Shown piece after piece: positions 42,666-51,125 of a stretch of DNA of 64,000 nucleotides. The stretch's first letter is position 1, and every line of letters starts with the position of its first letter. The stretch lies in contig CAWBDS010000014.1 of the NCBI GenBank assembly GCA_963787645.1, positions 744,001 through 808,000 on the forward strand, given 5' to 3'. This DNA comes from Palsa-504 sp963787645. Lineage in GTDB: Bacteria > Actinomycetota > Actinomycetes > Streptosporangiales > Streptosporangiaceae. Under the pieces are notes generated by a model. It ran no database searches and was not told the DNA's origin. It worked only from the letters and a program-made list of their open reading frames with translations. A program made the translations under genes and the position numbers.

Positions 42666-43787
42666 TTAGCCCCAGACGTCGCGGGCGACGTCGACGATGA
42701 GGCGTAGCTTGGCGACTTGCTCGTCGTAGGTGAGCGTGTTGCCCTCCACCGTGGAGGAGAAGCCGCACTGGCCGGACAGGCAGATCTGGTCCAGCAGCAC
42801 GTACTTGGCCGCCTGCTCGATCCGGCGCTTGAGCTCATCCTTGGACTCCAGCTGCGGCCGCTTGGTCGTCACCAGCCCGAGCACCACCATCTTGCCCTTC
42901 GGCACGAACCGCAGCGGCTCAAAGCCCCCCGACCGCTCATCGTCGTACTCCAGGAAAAACCCGTCCACATCCAGCTCAGAAAACAGCGCCTCGGCCACGA
43001 AGTCATACCCGCCCGAGGCCACCCAGCTGGACCGGAAGTTCCCCCGGCACATATGGGTCGTCACCGCCATCTCGGCCGGCCGGTCCTTGACCGCGTCGTT
43101 GATCTGCTTGATGTAGCGCAGATGCAGATGCTCGGCGTCCTCCCCGCGCTCGCTGATCTCGGCCCGCTGCGCCGGATCATTCAGGTACGCCAGGCTCGTG
43201 TCATCAAACTGCAAGTACCTACAGCCAAGCGCGGCCAGCCGCTGCACCTCATCGGCATAAGCCCCGGCCAGGTCCGCCCAGAACCCCTCGATATCCGGAT
43301 AGACCGCGGGGTCAAGCATGGCCGGGCCGCCGCGGTAGTGGACCATGTTCGGCGACGGGATGGTGAGCTTGGGCACGGCGGTCCGGACATGATCCCGCAG
43401 GAAGACGAAGGCGTCACCGAAGATCGTGTGATCCAGCCCGACCTTGGCCCCTACGTGCAGTGCGGCGGGCGTCCACTCGATGGTGCCGGATGGGTTGACG
43501 AACTTCACCGCCAGATGGCCGGGCGCCTTGGCGACCCCCCCGAGCTGGTAGATGAAGTCCATGTGCCAGGTTGCCCGCCGGAACTCCCCGTCGGTGGCCG
43601 ACTGCAGGCCCACCTCCTCCTGCAGCCGGATCGCGCTGATGATCTCCTCGTTCTCGATCGCGCGCAGGTCACCGGCCGAAATCCGGCCCGCGGCATAGTC
43701 ATCCCGCACCTGGTGCAGCCGGGCCGGCCGGAGCAGGCTGCCGACGTGGTCGGCCCGAAATGGCGGGCTGGCGCGGCGCTGCGTCAC
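42666..43787 (-). CDS. MetE C-terminal domain-like methyltransferase (YxjG/YxjH type)
   Basis: The protein has 373 residues. A cobalamin-independent methionine synthase-like barrel: RADHVGSLLRPARLHQVRDD at the start, the zinc ligands in VTTHMCRGN (His, Cys), FFLEYDDER (Glu) and SGQCGFSST (Cys). It lacks the N-terminal half of true MetE, so it uses an alternative methyl donor or is a core MetE-like enzyme. The start overlaps the stop of the AAA ATPase gene (ATGA at 43784-43787), an unusual coupling. Confidence 0.85.
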   Translation of the reverse strand: MTQRRASPPFRADHVGSLLRPARLHQVRDDYAAGRISAGDLRAIENEEIISAIRLQEEVGLQSATDGEFRRATWHMDFIYQLGGVAKAPGHLAVKFVNPSGTIEWTPAALHVGAKVGLDHTIFGDAFVFLRDHVRTAVPKLTIPSPNMVHYRGGPAMLDPAVYPDIEGFWADLAGAYADEVQRLAALGCRYLQFDDTSLAYLNDPAQRAEISERGEDAEHLHLRYIKQINDAVKDRPAEMAVTTHMCRGNFRSSWVASGGYDFVAEALFSELDVDGFFLEYDDERSGGFEPLRFVPKGKMVVLGLVTTKRPQLESKDELKRRIEQAAKYVLLDQICLSGQCGFSSTVEGNTLTYDEQVAKLRLIVDVARDVWG

Positions 43788-45274
43788 CTGAGCCTCCTTT
43801 GCGGTCGGGGTTCGACGGTCGGCTCGCCCGCGCCGAGCAGGGCGCGGGTCAGCGCGTGGTGCTCGCCGTTCATCTCAGCGAGAACCCCCGCGAAGTGGGC
43901 GTCGCGCAGCACCGGTGGACGCTCCCCGGCCCGCAGCGATACCAGGACTGTGCGCCTGATCAGTTCCTTGATGAAGGACGCCGTGACGCCTTCACTGCCC
44001 GCCACTACCTCGTCCAGGTCGGCGTCGACGGCTAGGTCGCGCGCGTAGACCTGAAGCAGGCGCCGACGGGACTGCGCGTCGGGGCGGGGGATCTCGATGG
44101 CCAGGTCGACACGCCCCGGGCGGTCGGCCAGCGCGGTCTCCAGGATGTTGGCCCGGTTCGTGGTGAGCGCGAACGTGACGTCGGCGTCCGCGCCGACGCC
44201 GTCCATCGCGTCCAGCAGGGAGAACAGCAACGGGTTGCCGTCCTGCGCGAAGTCACGGTCGGTGGCGACCAGGTCGACGTCCTCCAGCACCACCATCGAC
44301 GGCTGCAGACGCCGGGCCAGTGCGGCGGCCTGATCGATGAACCGGATCGACCGGCCGGTGAGCAAGATGATCGTGCTGCTGGTCAGGCGTCCGGTCAGAT
44401 ACCGGATGGTGTGTGTCTTGCCGGTTCCCGGCGGGCCGTGCAGAAGCAGACCGCGCTTGAGGTGCTGCCCGGCTTCGAGCAGATCCCGCGACCACTCGGC
44501 GATGCCGATGATGTGCCGCTCGATGTTGTCCAGCATGCCCACAGGCAGAACCACGTCCTGCGCCGCGATCGCGGGCCGGGGCAGGAACGTGACGAGCTCG
44601 TTGCCGTGGTGCTCACTGGAGGTGAAGCTGAGCACCTGGCCGCGAAACACGTCGTGCACGCGCTTCAGCCGATCAATCTCGTCACGGGTCGCGCTGGCCG
44701 CGGCCTGGTCGGCCGCGAGGATCTCCAGGTTGTAGAAAGGCGGCCCGAAGCGGCTTTCGTCGCGGATGCCGATCACCACTGGAGAACCATCCGGCGCCGT
44801 CGTGGCCACCAGACCGAACGTCACTACCTCGGTGTTCTCCTGCGGTCCCACCGGAGCGGTGCCGTAGCTGGCCGACCCCACCTGCATGTCACTGCTGGAG
44901 GCGAAACGGATGACGCCGGGTCTGACGCGGATCGGGTTGGCGTGCCCGGGCATATTGATCAGCGACAGCAGGTCCTCGTGCGGGCGATGACCAAGGCCGG
45001 CTGCGCCGAACCAGTCCGGCGCGCTGCCCCGAGCGGCTAGGTAGGCGTCGACGCCGCGCTGCACGTTGACGTTTTCCCAGGACGGGAAGCGCTCGGTCAC
45101 CTGAACTATGGCCAGAAGCTGGCAGCCGAGGTGCTCGGTGACCCGGTGCGCGAGCTCGGATGGGCCCGCGTCCTCGGTCAGCGCCTGGGCTCCGATGTCG
45201 AACAGCAGACGCAGGCTGCGAGCGAGCCCGCGCAGGTCCTCATACTCTGGAGGCGGTTCACTGGGGGTGCTCAT
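43784..45274 (-). CDS. AAA+ ATPase with N-terminal sensor-like domain
   Basis: The protein has 496 residues from ATG 45274. The first about 230 residues form an uncharacterised alpha/beta domain (ELAHRVTEHLGCQLLAIVQV, FGLVATTAPDGSPVVIGIRD). The AAA core has Walker A LLHGPPGTGKTHTI, Walker B MVVLEDVDLVATD, sensor-1 FALTTNRAN and arginine finger LADRPGRVDLAIEIP, closest to single-domain AAA proteins of the BCS1/spastin kind. Probably a remodelling or unfolding ATPase. It is coupled by ATGA to the MetE-like enzyme, which may be its client. Confidence 0.85.
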   Translation of the reverse strand: MSTPSEPPPEYEDLRGLARSLRLLFDIGAQALTEDAGPSELAHRVTEHLGCQLLAIVQVTERFPSWENVNVQRGVDAYLAARGSAPDWFGAAGLGHRPHEDLLSLINMPGHANPIRVRPGVIRFASSSDMQVGSASYGTAPVGPQENTEVVTFGLVATTAPDGSPVVIGIRDESRFGPPFYNLEILAADQAAASATRDEIDRLKRVHDVFRGQVLSFTSSEHHGNELVTFLPRPAIAAQDVVLPVGMLDNIERHIIGIAEWSRDLLEAGQHLKRGLLLHGPPGTGKTHTIRYLTGRLTSSTIILLTGRSIRFIDQAAALARRLQPSMVVLEDVDLVATDRDFAQDGNPLLFSLLDAMDGVGADADVTFALTTNRANILETALADRPGRVDLAIEIPRPDAQSRRRLLQVYARDLAVDADLDEVVAGSEGVTASFIKELIRRTVLVSLRAGERPPVLRDAHFAGVLAEMNGEHHALTRALLGAGEPTVEPRPQRRLR

Positions 45275-45420
45275 CACCTCAACAATGCCCGGTGCCCGTG
45301 GTGCTGCCAAGTAGGTTTCCGCGGCGCAAAGTGTCCGTTGGGCTGAGGGACGACAACAGGCCGCTCACGGGATGTCCCCGTTGCTTGCGTCACGCAACTA
45401 TCAGTGGCAATGTTCTGGGA

Positions 45421-46476
45421 ATGATCCCTCTCTTGACCAGGAAAAGAGCGCCTCTGGTTGCTCTGCTCGCCATAACGTGCACCGCGCTGGCCGCGGGATG
45501 CAGCAGCAGTAGCAGCAGCTCAGCGAGCTCATCGTCGAGTTCGCCAGCGACCAGCGCGTCCGCGTCCGCGTCGGCAAAGCCCACCGGCACGGTTAGCGTG
45601 GCTTACGCCTCGTCGCTCCAGTTCCTCAATGAGAAGGTCGTGAGCCCGGCCTTCACCGCGGCCGACGGCTACACGTTCTCGGGCCGCGGAGCCGCGTCTG
45701 GGGACCTGGAGGCCGACATCGCCTCCGGCGAGATCACCCCGAACGTCTTCGAGAGCGTGGGCGGTGACAACATCACCCCGCTGGAGCCCAAGTTCACCAA
45801 CTGGTACGTCCAGTACGCGGGTACCTCGATGGTGCTGGCGTACAACCCGAACAGCAAATACGCGAGCCAGTTCAAGGCCATCGCCGACGGCAGCAAGCCG
45901 TTGTCATCGCTGTTTACCTTGCTGCAGACGCCCGGGCTCAAGCTCGGTCGCACCGACCCGAACGTCGACCCGCAGGGCCGCGACTTCATCGAGATGCTCG
46001 AGCTGGCGCAGGCGTACTACCACCTGCCATCCGACACGGTAGCCAAGATTCTGGGTACCTCGAACTTCGGCTCGGCGTCTTCCTCGGAGATCTACGCCGA
46101 ATCCTCGCTGGACTCCACCCTGGAGTCGGGCCAGCTCGACGCGTCCAGCGCCTTCGTCACCCAGGCGATCGAACTGCACCTGGACTACATCCCGCTGCCC
46201 ACCGCGATCAACCTGGGCAGCGCCGCCGATGCGGCGTCCTATAAGACGGCGACGGTCAAGCTGGCCAACGGCAAGACCAAATCCGGCTCGCCGCAAGTGA
46301 TCGACATCACCATCATCGGCACGCCAACCCCGGCCGCGATCGCCTTCGTCAAGTACACGCTGTCGGCCGCGGGCCTGGCCCAGTACAAGACGGGCGGCTT
46401 CTCGCTGCCGACGCCTACCATAGTGGGATCGACGAGTTCCGTGCCCTCAGCGATATCGAGTGAGCTGGGCGGCTAG
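45421..46476 (+). CDS. Molybdate/tungstate ABC transporter substrate-binding lipoprotein (WtpA/ModA-like)
   Basis: The protein has 351 residues from ATG 45421. Lipobox AAGC and a long Ser/Ala linker precede a type II binding domain: VSVAYASSLQFLNEKVVSPA, GRGAASGDLEADIASGEITP, YAGTSMVLAYNPNSKY and LGRTDPNVDPQGRDFIEMLE, matching WtpA-like oxyanion receptors. The two downstream genes complete the transporter. No ModE-like operator is recognisable in the roughly 110-bp region upstream. Confidence 0.85.
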   Translation: MIPLLTRKRAPLVALLAITCTALAAGCSSSSSSSASSSSSSPATSASASASAKPTGTVSVAYASSLQFLNEKVVSPAFTAADGYTFSGRGAASGDLEADIASGEITPNVFESVGGDNITPLEPKFTNWYVQYAGTSMVLAYNPNSKYASQFKAIADGSKPLSSLFTLLQTPGLKLGRTDPNVDPQGRDFIEMLELAQAYYHLPSDTVAKILGTSNFGSASSSEIYAESSLDSTLESGQLDASSAFVTQAIELHLDYIPLPTAINLGSAADAASYKTATVKLANGKTKSGSPQVIDITIIGTPTPAAIAFVKYTLSAAGLAQYKTGGFSLPTPTIVGSTSSVPSAISSELGG

Positions 46477-47377
46477 CCCCGCGGCAGCCGCTGGCGGTGC
46501 CGACCCCAAACTCGGCGGGGATGTCCCGTCTAGTCCTGGCGGTCAGCGCCGTCCGGCGTGGTCGGGGCGGGTTACCGGGACTCCGCTCAGGGTCCGGTCG
46601 ATGTCGTCCTGGGTATCGGTGGTCGGCGCCGGCGTGATCTGGCTGGCCCTGCTCGGCCCGGTGATCGCGCTGCTTACGCACCTGTCGGGCAGCGCGATCG
46701 CGAGTTCCCTGACCGCCGCCGGCGCCCTGGATCCCCTGGTGACCTCGGTCGAGTCCGGCCTGGTGACCTTGGGCGTGCTGTTCGTGGTGTGCACCCCGCT
46801 GGCCTGGATGCTGGCCCGCGGGAAGCTGCCGTTCCCGCGGGTGTGGGAAACCGGGGTGCTGCTCAGCTTGCTGCTACCACCGCTGGTCATCGGCCTGTTG
46901 CTGGTCTTCATGGTCGGCCCGTACACGCCGATCGGTCAGGTGATCTCCTGGTTGCACCAGTCCGCGACCAACACCTTCCTGGCCCTGGTCATCGCTGAGG
47001 TCTACGAGTCGGCGCCGTACTACGTGCTGGGCGCGCAGTCGGCTTTCGCCAGCGTGGAGCCCCGGCTAGAACAGCAGGCCGGCCTGCTCGGGGACCGGCC
47101 GCGCCGGGTCTTCCGCCGGGTGACCCTGCCGCTGGCCGCGCCCGGCCTGGCCATGGCCTTGTCCATCGCCTGGGCCCGGGCCATGGGCGCGTTCGGCGCC
47201 GTGATCATCATCGCCTATCACCCGGCCGGGATACCGTTGCAGATATATACGACACTGCAGGAGACCGGCCTGGCCTCGGCGCTGCCGTACGCTCTGGTCC
47301 TGCTGGTCGTCGCGCTGCCGCTGCCGCTGGCCGCCTACATCTGGAGCGCCCGTGCTGGACGCCGACGTCGAGGTTGA
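46460..47377 (+). CDS. modB: Molybdate/tungstate ABC transporter permease (ModB/WtpB-like)
   Basis: Up to 305 residues if GTG 46460, inside the receptor gene, is used; ATG 46601 would remove a disordered lead of 47 residues and is a real alternative. About six membrane spans; the binding-protein-dependent loop has EPRLEQQAGLLGDRPRRVFR and the conserved late segment is ARAMGAFGAVIIIAYHP. Overlaps the ATPase gene by 26 nt. Confidence 0.85.
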   Translation: MSWAASPAAAAGGADPKLGGDVPSSPGGQRRPAWSGRVTGTPLRVRSMSSWVSVVGAGVIWLALLGPVIALLTHLSGSAIASSLTAAGALDPLVTSVESGLVTLGVLFVVCTPLAWMLARGKLPFPRVWETGVLLSLLLPPLVIGLLLVFMVGPYTPIGQVISWLHQSATNTFLALVIAEVYESAPYYVLGAQSAFASVEPRLEQQAGLLGDRPRRVFRRVTLPLAAPGLAMALSIAWARAMGAFGAVIIIAYHPAGIPLQIYTTLQETGLASALPYALVLLVVALPLPLAAYIWSARAGRRRRG

Positions 47378-48356
47378 CCGGCGGGAGTTCGCCGTGCGCG
47401 CCGCCTTGCAGGTGGCACCGGGTGAGCGCCTGGCCCTGTTCGGCCCGTCTGGGGCGGGGAAGACCACGCTGCTGGAGGCGATCGCCGGACTGGTCTACCC
47501 GCGTCGCGGCCGGATCTGCCTAGGCGACCGGGTCCTGACCTCGACGGCCCCGCCAGTGGTCGCCGTGCCGCCCTGGCAACGCCGGGTCGGCCTGCTACGC
47601 CAGAATCCAGGGCTGTTCCCCCACCTGTCCGTCCGGGACAACCTGTGCTACGCGCCCTCGGCCACGCCGTCCGAGGCCGAGCTGTCATCACTGGTCTGCG
47701 TCCTAGGGATCGACGGACTGCTGCCCGCCATGCCCGCGCGCCTGTCCGGCGGACAGGCCCACCGGGTGGCGCTGGGTCGGCTGCTGCTCGCCAAGTGCGA
47801 CACCCTGCTGCTCGACGAGCCCTACACCGGGCTGGACGCCAGCCTGCGCCGCAGCCTTACCGATCTGGTCAGCTCGCTGGTGGCGCAGCGATCCGTTCCT
47901 TCCATACTGGTCACCCACGAGCTGGCCGACGCCCAGGCCTACGCCGACCGGCTAGCCGTCTTGGACCAGGGCTCGGTCCTGCAGGCGGGGACGCCGGATG
48001 AGGTCGTGCTGCGCCCCGCCTCGCGGCGCGTCGCCGAGCTGATCGGCTACCTGGGCTTCGTGCTCTCTGGGGAGGCGATAGCGGGAGTCCACCCGGAGCG
48101 AGTGATCGCGGGGGCGTTCACGGACCGGGGCCTGGTGCTGAGCGGGGTGATTACCGCTCGCCGTCCCGCCGGAGCCGGCTGGGAAGCGGACCTGCGAGTG
48201 GGTGATGCCGCCGTGACCTGCCACCTGGCCGACAAGCCATCAGCTCCCGGCGACGAGCTCACCATTACCGTGCTGGATCCGCCGTACTTCGGATCAGATG
48301 GACTTGCTCTGCCTGTCGACGGCAAGCAAGCCAGGCAATGGCAGGTTCACCGGTAA
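47352..48356 (+). CDS. modC: Molybdate/tungstate ABC transporter ATP-binding protein (ModC-like)
   Basis: The protein has 334 residues from GTG 47352. Walker A GPSGAGKTTLLEAI, Q-loop LLRQNPGLFPHLSV, signature LSGGQAHRVALGRLLLA, Walker B TLLLDEPYTGLDAS and an H-loop THELADAQ. A shortened C-terminal oligobinding-like region replaces a full Mop domain. It ends the operon about 10 bp before a convergent DUF397 gene. Confidence 0.88.
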   Translation: MLDADVEVDRREFAVRAALQVAPGERLALFGPSGAGKTTLLEAIAGLVYPRRGRICLGDRVLTSTAPPVVAVPPWQRRVGLLRQNPGLFPHLSVRDNLCYAPSATPSEAELSSLVCVLGIDGLLPAMPARLSGGQAHRVALGRLLLAKCDTLLLDEPYTGLDASLRRSLTDLVSSLVAQRSVPSILVTHELADAQAYADRLAVLDQGSVLQAGTPDEVVLRPASRRVAELIGYLGFVLSGEAIAGVHPERVIAGAFTDRGLVLSGVITARRPAGAGWEADLRVGDAAVTCHLADKPSAPGDELTITVLDPPYFGSDGLALPVDGKQARQWQVHR

Positions 48357-48366
48357 GGGGCGGCGG

Positions 48367-48567
48367 TTATACGTCATCGAAGGCGCCTTCCTTCACTCCA
48401 GTGACAAATGCTTGCCACTCAGCGCGGCTCAATTCAACTCGCGGCCCGCCTCGCCTCGCCGAGCTACAGACGATAACGGTGTCACCAGTCGCCGCGACCT
48501 CGAGGCACGCGCCGCCGTCACACCTGGCTCGATGCCACACCAGTTCACCGCTCGACCCGTCAGGCAT
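48367..48567 (-). CDS. DUF397 protein, separated from its regulator by insertion sequences
   Basis: The protein has 66 residues and is a complete DUF397 domain: ELVWHRARCDGGACLEVAAT followed by DTVIVCSSARRGGPRVELSR and AEWQAFVTGVKEGAFDD. Such proteins pair with Scr1-type XRE regulators (the Scr1/Scr2 pair of Streptomyces coelicolor), acting on secondary metabolism in a toxin-antitoxin-like manner. ATG 48567 lies only 5 bp from the terminal repeat of an IS5-type element, which has replaced its upstream region; the natural partner is probably the XRE gene at 51126. Confidence 0.82.
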   Translation of the reverse strand: MPDGSSGELVWHRARCDGGACLEVAATGDTVIVCSSARRGGPRVELSRAEWQAFVTGVKEGAFDDV

Positions 48568-48591
48568 ATACTGAGGTTTTCTCAGCGACTT

Positions 48592-49413
48592 TCAGCTGAT
48601 CATCTTGTGCTCGAATTGCACTAGGACAAGCGCGGCTTTGGCGATGTCGCCGATCGTGCCCGGGCTGACCATGACGTGCTGCAGGACGCGCCACCGCTGG
48701 GACATCAGCGCGAAGCCGCGTTCGCCCTGATAGCGCAAGGAGCGCAGCAGCGCGTTGCGGGTTTTCGTATCGATATCGAGTTCACCGCGCGCAGGCTTCT
48801 TCACCGGAACCAGGACGCCCGCGCCGGCGCCTTCGTACCCGGAATCGGCCAGGAACGGCAGGTCCTTCAGGTAGGGCCTGGCCTGCGGCAGCACCAGCTC
48901 GCGGGCCGCGGTCAGATCATGAGTGCTGCCGGGCAGCACGTCGCTGACCCACAGCGGGACACCGCCGGGCGCGGCCAGGCCCTGGACGTTTCCGGCAGGC
49001 TCATGGGCGTTGCCGGAATACCACGCGTCGATTTCCCTGCCTTTCCTGCTGGTCTTCTTCTCCGCGCACCGGTCCGAGGAGACCAGCGTGCCATCCAGGA
49101 TCAGGTACGGAAGCCGCTGATCAACAGCTCTGTCCAGGGCCTCGCGCAAAGACGGGGCCTTCGCCGCGAGCACCTCGACGGCCTCGTCCTTATACCGGTA
49201 AGCAGTGGCCTGGGAGATCCCGAATCCGGCGCCCAGCCGGCGGATATCCGGCCGGTCCCGGAACCAGGCCAGCGCGAAGACCGCCTGCTTCCAGCAGGTC
49301 AGGGCACGGGTCCCGGCCCGGGTGCCGATCTCCCCGCGGTGCTCCGCCAGCAGGCCCGACACGAAGGCCGCCAGTTGGAACGGGACGTCGAGCATGACAC
49401 GATAAGACAGCAC
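48592..49413 (-). CDS. IS5 family transposase
   Basis: The protein has 273 residues from GTG 49413. HTH region RDRPDIRRLGAGFGISQATA, then a DDE_Tnp_4 domain: YLILDGTLVSSDRCAEKK (first Asp), LPGSTHDLTAARELVLP (second Asp) and a late region with a Glu (YQGERGFALMSQRWRVL). The length is complete. The GGAGG ribosome-binding site lies inside a hairpin (49413-49473), which would limit translation. Confidence 0.88.
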   Translation of the reverse strand: MLSYRVMLDVPFQLAAFVSGLLAEHRGEIGTRAGTRALTCWKQAVFALAWFRDRPDIRRLGAGFGISQATAYRYKDEAVEVLAAKAPSLREALDRAVDQRLPYLILDGTLVSSDRCAEKKTSRKGREIDAWYSGNAHEPAGNVQGLAAPGGVPLWVSDVLPGSTHDLTAARELVLPQARPYLKDLPFLADSGYEGAGAGVLVPVKKPARGELDIDTKTRNALLRSLRYQGERGFALMSQRWRVLQHVMVSPGTIGDIAKAALVLVQFEHKMIS

Positions 49414-49473
49414 GCGGAGCCTCCGGGCAGGTACGGATCTTGTGGTGAGACCTCTTGTACCGGGGGCTCCGCG
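49413..49473. promoter_or_regulatory. Hairpin enclosing the IS5 transposase ribosome-binding site
   Basis: CGCGGAGCC (49413-49421) and GGCTCCGCG (49465-49473) pair across about 43 nt. The left arm contains the GTG start and, on the minus strand, overlaps the GGAGG sequence before it. Read-through transcripts from outside would hide the site. Confidence 0.5.
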
Positions 49474-49520
49474 CTCGCCCGGGGATCTCCTGTCCTGGCT
49501 CCCTTCTATGAAGGGATTTG

Positions 49521-50741
49521 TCAAGTGCGCGGTCCCGAAGCTGTCGAGCGTGCGACGGCGCTGGTCGGTGTCAATGTCGTTCGTCCAGTAGGGCGCTCCA
49601 CGTTGACACCTCCGGCGCGCCGTCGTGATGTGGCAGCTGCCGGGGCCGCGGGGGTCGCCGGGCTGGACCACGGCGCGCCCGTGGAGGGCTCTTCCGGGCT
49701 GCCCTGCTGGGCGGCCCGGCGGGTGGCGGCGTCGGTGACGAGCTGGCGGTAGACGGCGTCGGACAGGCGCCGCCGCAGGGCGCGCATCGCTTCCGTGGAG
49801 GTCTTGGACTGCTGGAGCTTGCGCCGGTAATAGGCGCGGCCGGGGGTGTCGTTGCGGAGCTGGACGATCCCGGCCATGTAGAGCACGTGATTGATCCGCC
49901 GGTTCCCGGCCCGGGAGAGCCGGTGCCGGGTGTGCTGCCCGCTGGAGGCATCGACCGGGGCGGTGCCGTTCCAGGAAGCGAAGTGGCTGCGGCTGGGGAA
50001 CCGGGTGACGTCCCCGACGTCGGCCAGGATCCGGGCAGCTCCCGCCGGCCCGATCCCGTGGATGTCCATCAGGTGCAACCCGGTCGCCAGGACCGCCGCC
50101 TTGAGCTCGGCCTTCATGGCCTTCAGCTTGACGTCGAGCCGCTCGAGGTCTTCCAGCTCCTCCGCGGCCATCCGCCGGCAGGTCTTCCTGGCCAGGTCAC
50201 GAGGACGCACCGTCGCCAGCAGGGCCCGGTACTGGCTGGCGGACTTCTTCACCGGCGCCCCGCCCGCCAGCAGCCCCAGGAACAGGCGGTGCAGCCGGTT
50301 CAGGGCCTGCGCCCGCGCGCGGGACAGCTCGTCGCGCCGGTCGCACAGCATCCGCAGTACCGTCAGCTCGGGATCGATGCGCAGTTCCCGCAGTCCCTTG
50401 TCGCGCAAAGCGACCATCACGATGGCGTGCGCGTCGGCCGCGTCGGTCTTGCGTCCCTGGCCGGTGCCGAACACGCGGGCGCGGGCGGCCAGCTTGGCGG
50501 GCACGTCCAGCACCCGTTCCCCGTCGGCCAGGAGCCGCTGCGCCAGCGGGCGCCCGATCCCGTTCGCGCCTTCCACCGCCCAGATCCGCAGCGGCCATTG
50601 CCGCGCGACCGCCAGCAGCTGACGGTAGCTGCGGGTATCAGTGCCGAACCGGCCCGTCGCCCGCAAGATCTCCCGGGCGTCCCGGGCCTCGATCGTCACG
50701 GACAGCTTGTGGGGATCCACCCCGATGATCACCCGGTCCAT
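49521..50741 (-). CDS. IS110 family transposase
   Basis: The protein has 406 residues from ATG 50741 (GAGGAGG upstream). The N-terminal RuvC-like DEDD domain begins MDRVIIGVDPHKLSVTIEAR and includes WAVEGANGIGRPLAQRL and KTDAADAHAIV. The C-terminal Transposase_20 domain has the catalytic-serine region DIHGIGPAGAARILADVG, FASWNGTAPVDASSGQHTRH and RLSRAGNRRINHVLYMAG. A Pro/Ala/Thr-rich tail ends it. These recombinases act with a bridge RNA specified by the element's own non-coding end. Confidence 0.9.
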   Translation of the reverse strand: MDRVIIGVDPHKLSVTIEARDAREILRATGRFGTDTRSYRQLLAVARQWPLRIWAVEGANGIGRPLAQRLLADGERVLDVPAKLAARARVFGTGQGRKTDAADAHAIVMVALRDKGLRELRIDPELTVLRMLCDRRDELSRARAQALNRLHRLFLGLLAGGAPVKKSASQYRALLATVRPRDLARKTCRRMAAEELEDLERLDVKLKAMKAELKAAVLATGLHLMDIHGIGPAGAARILADVGDVTRFPSRSHFASWNGTAPVDASSGQHTRHRLSRAGNRRINHVLYMAGIVQLRNDTPGRAYYRRKLQQSKTSTEAMRALRRRLSDAVYRQLVTDAATRRAAQQGSPEEPSTGAPWSSPATPAAPAAATSRRRAGGVNVERPTGRTTLTPTSAVARSTASGPRT

Positions 50742-51041
50742 TGCCTGGCCTCCTCGTTCACGCTGGTGTGTGTTGTCAGCGAGGACGGGCAACGCTACTT
50801 CGAGCTGAGCAAACCCTTCTTGAGCCACGCCTCGCTTCGGTGCCCGGCCAGAACGCATGCCATGAAAGAGCCACGCTCAGCCAAACGAGCGGGCAGCCGC
50901 GAAGAGAGCGTCCGGCCGGCCACCTCACCCGAGCCTGCGCCGGCCCAGGCGGTCTTGAAAGACCTAAGCGGCCTTACAGACATAAGTAGCCCGCGTGTCT
51001 GCCCATATGGGCGCTATGTCGAGGATGCTGCGTTCACCGTT
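50742..51041. other. Non-coding end of the IS110 element; candidate bridge-RNA locus
   Basis: About 300 bp upstream of the IS110 transposase carry no credible gene. In the IS110 group the non-coding end on the transposase 5' side is transcribed as a bridge RNA whose loops pair with target and donor DNA. The length suits such an RNA, but no loop sequences were verified and part of this stretch may be the right remainder of the host IS5 element. Confidence 0.35.
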
Positions 51042-51125
51042 GCTGAGAAAACCTCACTCCATGTTCTGGTCGACTTTCAGCCAGAAAGTGACGCCATATC
51101 CATTCTTCTTAAGCACTTTCACGAA

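Larger units (their letters stand above)
48573..51055. mobile_element. IS5-type element with a nested IS110 insertion
   Basis: TGAGGTTTTCTCAGC at 48572-48586 and its exact complement at 51042-51056 form the outer terminal inverted repeats. The ends are flanked by a possible 3-bp duplication, ACT (48570-48572 and 51056-51058). The normal element should be about 1 kb; here it is 2.5 kb because an IS110-type element with its own transposase has inserted near its right end. The whole composite lies between an XRE gene and a DUF397 gene. The exact IS110 boundaries are not resolved. Confidence 0.7.

Noticed and set aside
48573..51055. A single large two-transposase transposon
   Set aside because: The two transposases belong to unrelated mechanisms (IS5 DDE and IS110 DEDD), and the outer repeats fit IS5 alone; nesting is simpler.
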